Source of the DNA: Dasyornis broadbenti
Taxonomy: Eukaryota; Chordata; Aves; Passeriformes; Dasyornithidae
Reading direction: 5' to 3'
Assembly (NCBI GenBank): GCA_013397935.1
Contig: VZRN01006384.1
Span: 266,993-330,992, forward strand
Length of the DNA: 64,000 nt
This document shows, in pieces, positions 36,016 through 46,700 of the stretch. The notes under the pieces are model-generated. The model was not told the origin of the DNA and ran no database searches. It saw nothing but the letters and a program-made list of their open reading frames with translations. Position 1 is the stretch's first letter; the number at the start of each line of letters is the position of its first letter. The translations under genes were made by a program, and so were the position numbers.

Positions 36016-39000
36016 CTTGTGTAAGGGTTAATTTATGCAGTTCTTTCCATATTGGGTATATTTTGTGTCAATAGCTCATGTTTACTGCAAACCAAGCACT
36101 AAGAAACATATCCTACTGAGATTATCTGGAACTACTCTGAAGAGTTCAGACATTTTTCATCCCTGTCAAACTATGAGAAATTTATAGCAATAGCTTCTTG
36201 AAGAGACCAGTGGAAGTACCTAAAAATATTTCGTTATCTACAATTTTCCCCAAGCAGCTGTGATATTTAAAAGCCACTAGCCTCTTGCTGGGTTTCTCCT
36301 GCCTCTCCAGATCCTCTGCTCCATGTCACCTGCCCAGCCCCTCCACCTCTCCACCCTTTCACCTGGGAGGGAATCTTTGGTAAAGACTTTGCAGCTGATT
36401 TGTGTCTTGAAAGTTGAAGTTACAAACATCTTCTGAGCCTGACAGCAGATGAGTGCAGGGGCCAGAAGCAGATGAATCACACCTCCTGGATGCTAACTTT
36501 TCTTTGCACTCTGAGTTTTTTTAACTTCCTGCATAAGCATATGAAGAGAGAGGTATTGCCAACCATAAAGGACTGAAGACGCTTTTGCCTTCAAAGCTTT
36601 ACTGTGACTTGTCATTAGTTGTGTGAATTCAAAAGGAGAAAAAAAAAAAAAATGGAGACCTTTAGACTGATGAGAATATATTGACAGTCAAAACTTTTCC
36701 TGGAATATTAATAAAGGATTATATGAGATTTCTTTCCAAACAGCAAACAGATTCTGTTTTCCCTGGAATAAGCCAAAAGACCCTCCATCCCTAATGATCC
36801 AAAAATCTTTGTGAAAAGATTTAAAATATTTAAATATTTACAATATGAAGTATTAAATAGGAAAAAAAAAACAAACTTAATGGGAGCTTTCTTTGTAACA
36901 GATTTTGGTGATAGTTATTAAAATGAAAGTCCAAGAAAGTGCTGCAAATCCCATAAAAAGCCCTTGGAGCAGGGAAGACTTAAGGAAGCAAAATTTTTTT
37001 TGTCCTGGTGTTGCTGAATGCACTCTGCAGAATCAGGCTCTGCATAACCTTTGTTATGGTTATTACAGGCATTTCATCACTTTCCCAAGTGCACTCAATA
37101 AAGAAGGAAGCACAGACTACTCTGGAAGGTCTTTATCCTGCAGAGACTGAAGGTTTGAAGGGAAAAGGAGTCCAAGCCAAAATCTCCATGCAGACACAAC
37201 CATTTATGTGTTTAAATCTGTTTTTTAAACTCTCTTTTTCCCCCCATTAATAATTTTTAACATGTCCATATTTTTAAGTACAAGTCCTTTTTGGGGTGCG
37301 GAGAAAGACCTATCTTCTACCCTCAGTGTAAAATTATGCCACTCCTCTGCAGACGTCAGAACTGAATGGTTCCATAGTACATTAAAATCAGCCCACAAAC
37401 TGGACAAAGTCAGTTTCAGAATATATGCTATAAGTTTAGCCCAGAAAGTCTAAGGAATCTCATGGTTTTGTCACAACGCTAGGATAGGAAATGGTAGCAG
37501 AAAAGTTACTGATACTTTTAGTCTGACGCTCTCTATGTGATTTCAAAAAATCTCATCATGGAAATATGTATTCAACAGCAAGACTTGTATGAAAAAAGAG
37601 AAGTCCATTGACACATTTTAATAATTAGCCATCAATAATTGTATTAAGTTCACAAGGAAAGACACACTATACAATGCTTATTTTCCCTCATACAGCAGGA
37701 CTGAGCAGAGAATAGTGTACTACTGAGCAGTAATTAGACTGATAAATGTCTGCAGGGCTGTTCTGTCACATTATGCTGACTAACACTGATTGAAAGCTTC
37801 CAATGACATCTGTAATATTTTAAACATAGGTAGTAGCTATGTGTATTGAGTACACAGGCTTACAAAGACATCTTTGCTTTGAAATCACCTAAAATCCTAA
37901 AAGCAATGAGAAATTTTTGAACAGAACAGGTGTTTACTGCAGAAAAAGACAGTCTGAAGTACATGAAAAGAGATTAAATCCTCTGGAAAATGTTATCTAA
38001 AGTGCAAGGTGTAGAGTCTCTGCAAAATCTTTCCACTATGATGGAGACAACGTTGGTTTCTCCTTAGGAAGGAAACACTTTGCAGTCCAGGACAGAAAAC
38101 ATGAGGTCTGTGATGTGTGAAACACTGAATAGAATAGACCTGTGATTGATGATACTTAAACAAATCCAAAGTCTTTTATTTATCTCCCATGAAATGGAGA
38201 CAACTGGTTGTGTGCAGCTGATTGAGAAGTGACATAGATCACCCTAGAAAAATCCCATTTATTTTCTCACCTGGAGGAACAGAAAAAGAGTAAAGCTGCA
38301 TAGATGCAAGGCTTTACAGGGATTTAAGGCTTTTCAATGAGGGTCATTTTAATGAAAAAGCAGTATGTCTGCACATTGATGTACTTATATGCAAATATTT
38401 GTAATAGAACAGTTTATACGGCATAAGAATACTAATTTTCAGTCGTAATTCCTTATTGTGATACCTCTGAGAGAGAGGTCTTCCTCAAACTGTGATTTTT
38501 ATACATTTTGCCAACAGCCCATCTCATTGTTGTGCTGTGTGTGGAAGGAGACCAACAATAAGCATTGATAATACACACCGATAATTGTGGAAAGACTCGC
38601 GATTTAATTCCTGCTTGTATGTGCTGCTGCAAGTAAGGAAACACCCCACTGAAATGATTCCCCTCTTGTAACCTTGTCTCCAGCTTGAATGAGTATGGAA
38701 AGCCCTAACCAACCTAAGAGGGGATTAAAAGAGTTACTGGGCATAGTCTTCTGTTAACCCAGAACAAGGACTTGAACAACAAAGTGAGTTCATTTATTCC
38801 CCCAACTTTTACTGACCCTGAGAGTGAAGTGAAGTCTCGCCCTTCTTGCCCTGTTGCAGAGGACACACTAAGGAGCTCCTGGAGGCCATTTAAGTCTAGC
38901 TGGGGACTGTTCTATTTTATAAACAGCAATAAATCATCAGTAATGTAACCAATGAACTCACATCATGAATCCACATTTACAAATTTGCATTAATGTGGGA

Positions 39001-40419
39001 TAATGTCAGTGAGAAGCATCACAGGCACTAGGTCACTTAAGGTTGTGTGTACCCTTGGGGCTACCCAATTTTATGTATTTCTATTGGTCCTGAGAAGGTT
39101 TCTGGGGTTTCTTCTGATAATAGTCCCAACCAATTCCATCCTATAAATCATTTTACACAAAACTCTGAGCTAGGCTTGACATTCTTGTTTATGTCCTAGC
39201 TACTACAACAGAGGAGCTTAATTCATAATGAAGGAAAGGAGTGTCTGAATCATCCAGTTAGAGCTAGAAAATGACTTATTGAAGATTATTTTCTCATGCA
39301 TTTAGAGCCTAGGAGTTTGTCATATGAGGGGAGGATAGTTTGTACTACAGCGGCTGTCATTTGAAAGTTATTTGCTATTAGGAATAATATAAGGTAATTA
39401 TTCTGACAGAGTTCCCTGCCAAAGATTTTGGTTTATCTCATTCTCACTACCTACCTGCAGTTTATGTCATGTTTTTCTGAGTTTCCTCATAGTCCAATTT
39501 TTCCCTGTCAATATCCTGTATCTCCTGTCTCCTCTTAGATACAGGAATCATACCAGCAATGGCAACAAGAATCGTTGAACAGAATAAATGTTTCCCTATG
39601 AGCGTTTGGACTAACATCCAGATAAAAGCTGTGGTGGATGTTCCTTGGTGTGTTTTTTTTAACAGTCTGGGACAGATGGTTGCTTAGTTATCCAAATCCC
39701 AATTTTCATTCTACCCTGCATGATTCCAAAATATTCTTTCCTCAGAAAGTCTTGCTGAGCACTGCCTTCCAAACCTCTCTGACTGGGCTTTGCAATAACT
39801 GAAAAGCAGTGTACAGCTTAGCTGATAGCCAAAACTGCAGGTGATGCTTCCAAAGCCCTCATCTGTCATTTATGGAGTCAGGGATCTGGATTTATATATG
39901 GACAACTTTACAACTTCACCTTTCCCTTTTCTAATTAACCTCTGCTTGCATTATACTTTGCACAGGAATTCATTACCTATTTTATTGATAAATTTTGATA
40001 AGCTTCTTTTGTTGGTTAGAAACAAAAGGTGATGGTAGCCTTGGCAAGCTTTAAAGTGGCAAAGCGTTTGCTTTGTGAATCTCTATTTTGAAAGCCATGT
40101 AGGCAATGCTTGGGCTTAGCAAATGCACAAGTTATAAAAACTTAATTACTCCTTCCAACACTTTACAAAATATCTTCTCGTAGTACTGTGCTCTTTGCAA
40201 GAAATTGTATTCATGGTATAAGTGGAAAACATACTTTAAAAGAGTATTTCCTTTTACTTATTTTCAGGTTCAGAATGATGCTCAGGTGCATTCCCATCAA
40301 TAATTATAATCTACATTAAAGGAGCTCTGTGAGTTTTTTGTCTATTTGAGCCTCTGCTCAAAGTAGAGCCAATTTCAATGTCAGAGTAGTTTGCACAGGG
40401 ATATTCCCAGTTGAAATCT

Positions 40420-40725
40420 GAAAACCTTCAAGAACAGAGTTACCCAGATTCTCTGGGCAATCTGTTCTTGCATTAAATCACCCTCATGGTGAATCTTTTC
40501 CTCACATCCAGTTGAAATTTCCTTGCAACTTATGACTGTCACCTCTTCCTTTCATTGCACACTTCTGTGAAGAGTCTGAATTTTCATATTCTCCCCTTTG
40601 GGGAGGGTAGAATGGCACTCAAATCTCCCTTTGTCTTCTCTTCACCGGAGTAAACAAACCCAGCTGTCCCAGTCTTTGACCCTACACCATGTGCTCCAAT
40701 CTCTAGCTCTCTGTGTGATCCTCCA
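40420..40725 (-). mobile_element. CR1 LINE 3' fragment, antisense
   Basis: The plus strand carries the reversed CR1 end of ORF2: CTCTGGGCAATCTGTTC near 40,451, then TCACCCTCATGG, CCTCACATCCAGTTG, GCACACTTCTGTGAAGAGTC and CTTCTCTTCACC. These occur in the order seen in reversed avian CR1 copies. The very 3' end (the GGTTGGA...TTCCAAC stretch) is missing or badly decayed on the left. It shows many substitutions and small indels, so it is older than the neighbouring solo LTR. Confidence 0.85.
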
Positions 40726-40729
40726 ACAT

Positions 40730-41520
40730 TTATCACAAGTGATGCAGTAAATAAGTAATGCAAACCAAATTATTTAGCATTCTAGTTGGAGCAAGATAAA
40801 GAGGGAATTGTTTTTTCAGTGTTTTGTGCAAGTTTGAAAAGAAAATAACACAGATAATGGAATTGGGCACGAAAATACAAGGAGGGAGCAGGGGTGTCAC
40901 TGTGACCCACTAACCTGTAAGTCCTGATCCCCTGCACTGTCCCTGAGAAGCTCTAAGCATAATATGGCACTGCAGATCCATTGCACCTTGCTTTTTTGGA
41001 TACCCTAAAATTAGCTGGAGAGCAGTGGAGGATGTAGAGCACTGGCTCTAGCTGATGATCAGTGGGAATTAACGCAGGCTGACCCCAGTGGGATCCAGTC
41101 CCTCAAAAGGCACCATCCAGCCCCACAGGAGGCTGCAGGCTGGGATGTCCTAAAACTAATGGAAATCACTTACTGGACTTACCCAAGCTGCACGAGTTGC
41201 TTGCAGTTTCCAGACAAAGTGCCTTATTTGAAACACCAGGCCTGATTCATCACTTTGTTATGGAGGTTTAATGGGGTGGTGAATCACATTTATCATTTTC
41301 AAAAGCACAGAAGCATTGGTAGAACTTCTTTTAATTCATAAACTTTAATACATATTTTAGGATACGAATTTACTTTTAAGTTTAAGAAGAGAATAACACC
41401 CAGCAATCATAATTAAGGTGTAATAGCAAAATAATAATTTTTAAGAAACATTTTATTTCAAGAAAAAGAAAACTTGTAATATTACTGATTTATATTTTTG
41501 GCTTGAGATTCATATAGCCT
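40730..41520. other. Non-coding DNA between the antisense CR1 and the solo LTR
   Basis: No gene seen. The last part (41,330-41,500) is strongly AT-rich; the LTR inserted at its edge. Confidence 0.7.
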
Positions 41521-41522
41521 GA

Positions 41523-41527
41523 CACTT
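41523..41527. repeat. Left target-site duplication of the solo LTR
   Basis: CACTT directly precedes the LTR 5' TGT and is repeated exactly at 42263-42267 after the terminal ACA. Five-base duplications fit ERVL-type and some other retroviral integrases. Confidence 0.85.
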
Positions 41528-41763
41528 TGTCTTGGTTTGGAAGACAGGCGTTTGCTAAGGCAGGTGGAAAACTGCCTTACAGGATATGACCCTCCCTCCG
41601 AATTGTTGTAAGGTCGAAATCAAAGGCTCTCAGGCAGAGATATGGGAAAAGGAATAACAGTTTTTACTCGTATCTATAACGAGGGAACAAGCAACAATAA
41701 CAGTAGCAACAACAAATAAACCAACCAGATACCCGGTGGCAGCTTTCTCTAAGCAGCCAGACA

Positions 41764-41770
41764 CCGCCCC
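41764..41770 (-). promoter_or_regulatory. GC box (Sp/KLF-type) in the LTR
   Basis: CCGCCCC on the plus strand reads GGGGCGG on the minus strand, the Sp1 core. It is followed by CCTCCCC, giving a short GC-box/CACCC-type cluster. Confidence 0.4.
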
Positions 41771-41797
41771 TCCCCTTTGGTACAGTTACGGTCACGG

Positions 41798-41811
41798 CCG
41801 GCAGGGGGCGC
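41798..41811 (+). promoter_or_regulatory. CTCF-like motif in the LTR
   Basis: CCGGCAGGGGGCGC matches the CTCF core CCASYAGRKGGCRS at 13 of 14 positions, with only the third base differing. Two intact CpGs lie in the core. It is the best CTCF match I noticed in the window. Binding is inferred from the motif alone. Confidence 0.55.
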
Positions 41812-41813
41812 TG

Positions 41814-41821
41814 TGACGTGA
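41814..41821 (+). promoter_or_regulatory. CRE/ATF-like site in the LTR
   Basis: TGACGTGA differs by one base from the palindromic cAMP response element TGACGTCA and starts 2 bp after the CTCF-like core. Confidence 0.4.
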
Positions 41822-41836
41822 GCTCAGCTCCTCGGT

Positions 41837-41844
41837 GATGGCGG
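41837..41844 (+). promoter_or_regulatory. YY1-like site in the LTR
   Basis: GATGGCGG matches the central part of the YY1 consensus (AAGATGGCGGC), in the same 100-bp block as the GC box, CTCF-like and CRE-like sites. Confidence 0.3.
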
Positions 41845-42129
41845 ACGGAGCTGAGGGCGAGGCGGCTGCACGGCAAGCAGAGCTGCAGCAGGGAATCCCA
41901 GGGCAGCAAACCGGGCGACAGAGCTTGTCCACTCGAGCCGGCGAACAAAAGGGCAGCAGAGACTTCAGCAAGGAAGGAAAAACCCAGCAGCGCTGAGCTC
42001 CCGCGGCAGCAGCGAAGGGAAAAGAAGAAAACAGCAGCTGTCTCCTCCAAGTCCCAGGGACAAGTGTGTCTCTGCCCACGGCCAGCCACCTTTTTCTTCT
42101 CTCGCCACACCTGGCTATGTTTTTAGTCT

Positions 42130-42212
42130 CTTAAGTGTGTCTTTGTCCCTTAGGTACTCAGTCGTTATCTCTTAGGTACCCAATCGTTGTCTCTTAAGTA
42201 CCGTCGTTAAGG
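42130..42212. repeat. 22-bp tandem repeat array inside the LTR (probable U3)
   Basis: Two full 22-bp units follow each other: 42149-42170 and 42171-42192, both starting CTTAGGTAC and containing TCGTT. A shorter third unit starts CTTAAGTACC at 42193. A degraded fourth (CTTAAGTGTG) lies just before them at 42130-42148. Such direct repeats near the outer end of U3 are the usual form of retroviral enhancers. They lie 50-130 bp from the right end of the LTR, which supports the antisense orientation. Confidence 0.8.
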
Positions 42213-42262
42213 CTCGTTAAAGTCTCTCTAGCCACAGGATGGAAAAATTCCCAACCTCCACA

Positions 42263-42267
42263 CACTT
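42263..42267. repeat. Right target-site duplication of the solo LTR
   Basis: CACTT directly follows the terminal ACA of the LTR and matches 41523-41527. The two copies are identical, so nothing here argues for rearrangement after insertion. Confidence 0.85.
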
Positions 42268-42269
42268 TT

Positions 42270-43580
42270 TGCCATGTTTAGCTATGAATGCAATGAAAAA
42301 CATTATTTCAACACATTAATTTCTGTAATATTTCATTTCTTGAGGGTTTTTTTCTGACTGCTTTTTATAATGGTCAGAATCCCATGCCCTGTTTTTTTAA
42401 TCCAAATCCTCTTAGTTTTCTTCTTCCTCATTTTCTTCATCCATTTTATCTTATCCAACTTGCAAGTAGAAAGGGAAGAGAGGAATGGGGAAAGGTTTAA
42501 GGGGCAAGGGGAAAAATAGTACATCCAGTTTAATTCTCTATTCAGATATAAAAATATTCTGCAAACATTTTCAATTTCTTTATGGAAAACATTTCAACCA
42601 GCTCTAGCAGTTTAGGTGAAAATTGCCTAAGGTAATTCTGTCATGAACGAAAGATGGATTTCCTCATCTTGTCCATGTTTCCCTAGGTATGATGTTTGGC
42701 AAATAAAAGGAATAATTGTGGCAGATTAAAGCGACATGTCCTTTCCCAATCCTTGCTGTCATTTATTAGCTGGAAGAGAACTGCTTGATGGTTCTTCTTT
42801 TTTCTTTTCTGATCTTTCCCTCTTATTTAACAGGAATGAAAACAATTGGGCTGGAAACCCTCTCAGAATCTCATAAAATGTCTCTGCATTACATTGTGCA
42901 TTTTCTTCTCCATTCTGTCAGTTGTTACAGTATATTTTATACAGGAAATCTTTGGTAAATGTAAACCATGATTGCAGGATATGTGCTCTTGCTCTTGAAA
43001 GGCACTGTATTCAGGCAAGGCTCATACCATGGTTCCTGAGACCTCTTTCAAATCCTGTCAATATCTCATTTTATGACCTTGGGCTAAACTTCCCTCTGCC
43101 CTTCAGGCTACTCATCTGCTATATAAGAACAGAAATCTGAGATACTTTAAGGCATTATGAAGTTTAATCAATATCTGTAGATTCCTCTGAGATTCTCAAA
43201 GGAAATTTGTTATCGAAATGGACAGTTCATACCAGTGAACACACACCCTATCAACCACAACCTTCTGGAAGGCTTATCCTGAGGCAGGGAGTTGAGATCA
43301 TAAGCTATGTATTTGTTTCATTTACTGTCATCTGCCTACTACCAGCTGCATGCATGAGTGGAGACAATCACTGCCCAATTTTTCCCATTCATTTGGTTTT
43401 TGTAAGCAAATGCGAAGAGTAAAGAAAGCATGCTCTGACACTGACCCTCAGGGCACCACTGGGCTGCCCACTTTGCCAAAACTGGGGTTTTCTGGTTGTT
43501 TGTTGAGCTGCCATCAACCCACTACGGTGATTTTTCTCCTCTCTTTCTGGTTTTATACAAGACAGCAGTATGAGGAAATA
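42270..43580. other. Non-coding DNA between the solo LTR and the palindromic element
   Basis: Pyrimidine-rich 42,400-42,450, otherwise featureless. No gene recognised. Confidence 0.7.
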
Positions 43581-43584
43581 GAAA

Positions 43585-43778
43585 CTTCAAACTAGGATGC
43601 CCTCACTGTGGGTGGTATCCCAGCTGGGAGTACAAGGTAAAGGTGAGGTGAAGAAGCAGGAGAAATTCATCCAACTGAAGTATATTTTATGCTATAAGTG
43701 CATTATCAGTCATAATGAACCAGTCACTACCTAGGCCACTGGGGTGGCCAACGACAGTGAGGGCATCCTAGTTTGAAG
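43585..43778. mobile_element. Short palindromic element, MITE-like, with perfect 25-bp inverted repeats
   Basis: The arms 43585-43609 and 43754-43778 are exact reverse complements over 25 bp (outer end CTTCAAACTAGG, inner end CACTGT). The pairing continues imperfectly inward for about 18 more bases (GGGTGGTATCCCAG against CGTTGGCCACCCCAG). The core is 144 bp with no coding potential and has a small hairpin (CATTAT/ATAATG) near 43,701-43,717. The total of 194 bp fits a non-autonomous DNA transposon or one of the old palindromic vertebrate repeats. I see no clear target-site duplication outside the arms: left flank GAAA, right flank GATC. Confidence 0.6.
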
Positions 43779-43781
43779 GAT

Positions 43782-46700
43782 CTTTTTTTAGATGAGTGTC
43801 TGTTGGTACTGCTGTTGAATATGTATTAAAAAATATATTTGTTTATTGATAAACTTCATATGACGATATTGCAACTCCAAAACCAAAGGTATATTCAGGG
43901 CCACACACAGAGCTAATACCTGTGTTTATAGTTCTCTGTTTCTTGCAGTCATGGACATTAAATTTATCAACATGTTAACATTGGGTCAGAAGAAAGCAGG
44001 TATTTGGATGAGGAATTGTTGCATAACAATTTAGCTTGAAGGGCATTTTCCAGATGTACAATGCTCATAATTCACCATAATTAACTGGAAAGTCTATGAT
44101 TGTCTTGAATTTTTCACAGGTTTGCGTCATGTACAGAAGGTAGATATTTCCTAGCTCAAGGCTTTCATAGATTCCTCTAATTAGGTCAACGTGACAAAAC
44201 AGCTTACTGAAACATGCCTTGAGGTATGTAGAATATGTATATACTGATCAACAGGTATTCATCTCCTGGCAGAAGTTTGTAGTTACACAGTTAGAGCCTA
44301 TGCTACATGCCAGATATAGATACCTTCCCTTTTTGGTTGCAAATGTACTAAAACAGATCCAAGTAAACTAAAAGTGCAAAACCCACAAACTATTGCCGCC
44401 TACTGCTGTTTTTCCTCAGGAAACATTATTGGAGCATAGTTTACAGCGTGTCAGCACTTGCTAGGAAAGGTAGCTGAGAGGTGGAGGTCTGATACAGCTG
44501 AATTTTCAGTCCTCTTTCCTGAAGTATCTGCCTGCAAACAGGAGCGGCAAGGACAGGGATGACTGCTGAGATTTCTGCAGGGGGTTGTCCAAATCATAAC
44601 TGCACTGTTGTACAGCCTGCTTCCTCTGAAATCCTTGTTCTACATCTGTGGGCTACAAAAACCTCTTCCAGTTATTCACATTGTCAGCCTCCATTGTCCT
44701 CCAGACACGGAAGGTGCACTTATCCCTGTTTTTTAATTAGATGCTCATACGGGGTCATGAATTGTTTTCTTTGGGATTAACACTCCTGTGACTGTTCCCC
44801 AGACTGTCAGACAGTTAGTGGGATTAATACTGTCTGATTTTCTTGAGCCTTGATCAAGTGATCTTGCTTCAACATTTGCCTTGTTGCCACCTGTTTCTTC
44901 AGTTCCTGATAGGGGTAACTCCCGTTATCCATCCAAGACAGTCTACAGAGAGAAATCCTTTCTGGAAAAAGGAGCTGCAAGAGGTGCAATATCTCCTGAA
45001 ACACTGATAGAGGTTACCCCTTACATGCAAAGACTGTCATTTAAATCAAACAAAGCAAATTAAATGATAATAAAGTTTTAGTTTAGACTCCCAAGTTATC
45101 AACTGAAGAAACCTGACATGTGGCAGCCTGATGTTTCATTTTCCTCCACCTTTTTAAAATATGGTTGACAGAATATTTCAGATCTAAAATAATTTATTGC
45201 AATAATGTAAGTATTTATGCAATATACTCCCATGTTATTCCATCTCTTTCAGCCATCCCTCCTCCAGGCTGAGATGCAGATCAAAATGTAGATCTTTGTT
45301 CAAATAAATTGCGTCAATAGGATAACGTAATTCAGCTGCTAACTGAATAGTGATTTCAGCTGCTAGTCTGATGATCGCAGACCACTTACTTCTTTCAGTA
45401 ACTCAGGTGATATTTGGTTGGGCTAATAATGCACTTCATGTAAGGTGTTATAATTATCCAACACACCTGAAGTCAGGAAAATTCAAATGGGAGAGATTTG
45501 TAAAGATGAAGAGATAAAGCAGAAACACATAAATGGAAGATCTAGGGTTTTATCTGAAGAAAACATCAATAGATGTACACAAAGCTGTTAATCATAAAGA
45601 TTACAAGTCAATTCAAGCCTTACTTCATTTTCACTCACAGCATAATAATTACTGCTCTGTTCTTGAAGGGAACAATTACTTCCTTTCCTTTCTTTCTGAG
45701 GAGCACATTATAGTGACCTGTGTACATCGCTCATTTCCTTCATCTCTGTGGTCTCTGCAGATGCACAGTGAGTGGAAAAGGGGCAAGAAAATCAGAAAGA
45801 GGGAGCCTTCTGTCAGAGGGATGTGTAAATAAGCAAGAAGAAAAGCAATGAGTGGGGAAAGAGAAGAAAGAAGAGTAGCTGAAAGTGGTGAATAGACTAA
45901 ATAGTCAGACTTGTGGTACCTGGCAAGTTGCTAACAAGAGGACAGTGTTGCCTTTTATACACAGGATCTTTGATTAGGGATTTGAAAAAGCTGGAGCTCC
46001 TCTCCCAGTACATCTCCAAAGGATTGCCATTTTTCTTAACCTATTGTGGATGTGTTTAACCTGCTGTCTGCAATGCCAAGCACTTCATTTCACTGGACCC
46101 TATGGCCGTCTGTTCTGAAGACCCTGCCTCATCGTGTCTTTTCCTATCGTCTGAAGCCTGTTCACGTGATAGTGGAACATGGGATAACACGTGCATGGGC
46201 ACAGCCAAGTGCTGTCAAGTGCGCTCCATAAAAATGGGAAGGGTCTTGGTGTCACTAGAGCCACAGAAGGAGGTCTGTGACGGGGTTCTGGAGATGACAG
46301 GGACATTTGCTTCAGAGTTGCACTCCAGGCCTGAAACAAAACACTAAACCACATAGTAACAGTTGAATTGAGGTTTGTAGAAGAAAGAGATTATTACAAG
46401 CAAAGGACCTTACTGAAGAGCAAGAAGCAATGGAGTCACTCAGACCTATCAATTGTACAGGCCACACGTCATTTTATATGCATTCTGCTTTTCCCCTTTT
46501 TCTTGCATATGATGTGATATTCTGATTTATGTCATGAGACTTAAGGGACTTAGCTAACTACAAAAGCCCAATTCACTTTTCTGTTTCCTAACTAGTTCTT
46601 TGTATATTATGACAAGGAGTTTCACAGCTTAAGGATTGTATTTAAAAAGCAAGTCAACAATTTTTTTTTGCATTATGTCGCATTTCCAGCTTTCCAACTT

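Larger units (their letters stand above)
32635..40415. other. Non-coding AT-rich DNA with several simple repeats
   Basis: Contains GA, AT and T homopolymer repeats listed separately, and no recognisable gene or transposon. Confidence 0.7.
41528..42262 (-). mobile_element. Solo LTR of an avian endogenous retrovirus
   Basis: The element begins TGTCTTGGTTTGG and ends CTCCACA, so its ends form the TGT...ACA inverted pair of retroviral LTRs. The 5 bases before it (41523-41527, CACTT) are repeated directly after it (42263-42267), which is a 5-bp target-site duplication. Length is 735 bp. No internal retroviral sequence and no second LTR are present, so it is a solo LTR left by recombination between two LTRs. 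It is the only CpG-rich stretch in the window. I place it in antisense because the tandem repeats that look like U3 enhancer copies lie near the right end, and because the left end (GGTTTGG..., GGCTCTCAGGCAGAGATATGGG) resembles the reversed U5 side of passerine LTRs I remember. That recollection is not a search. No canonical AATAAA lies on the minus strand; AGTAAA occurs near 41,665. A 148-codon reading frame on the minus strand (41664-42110) resembles nothing known and is taken as chance. Confidence 0.88.

Noticed and set aside
20749..37485. 16-bp exact repeat (TTTTGTCACAACGCTA) near 20,749 and 37,466
   Set aside because: An exact 16-mer shared twice in 64 kb is expected about as often as not, and the flanks do not match.
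41664..42110. 148-codon minus-strand frame inside the GC-rich LTR
   Set aside because: It lies wholly within a non-coding LTR, has a cysteine/arginine/serine-rich random-looking translation, and is shadowed by another frame on the same strand. GC-rich DNA has few stop codons.
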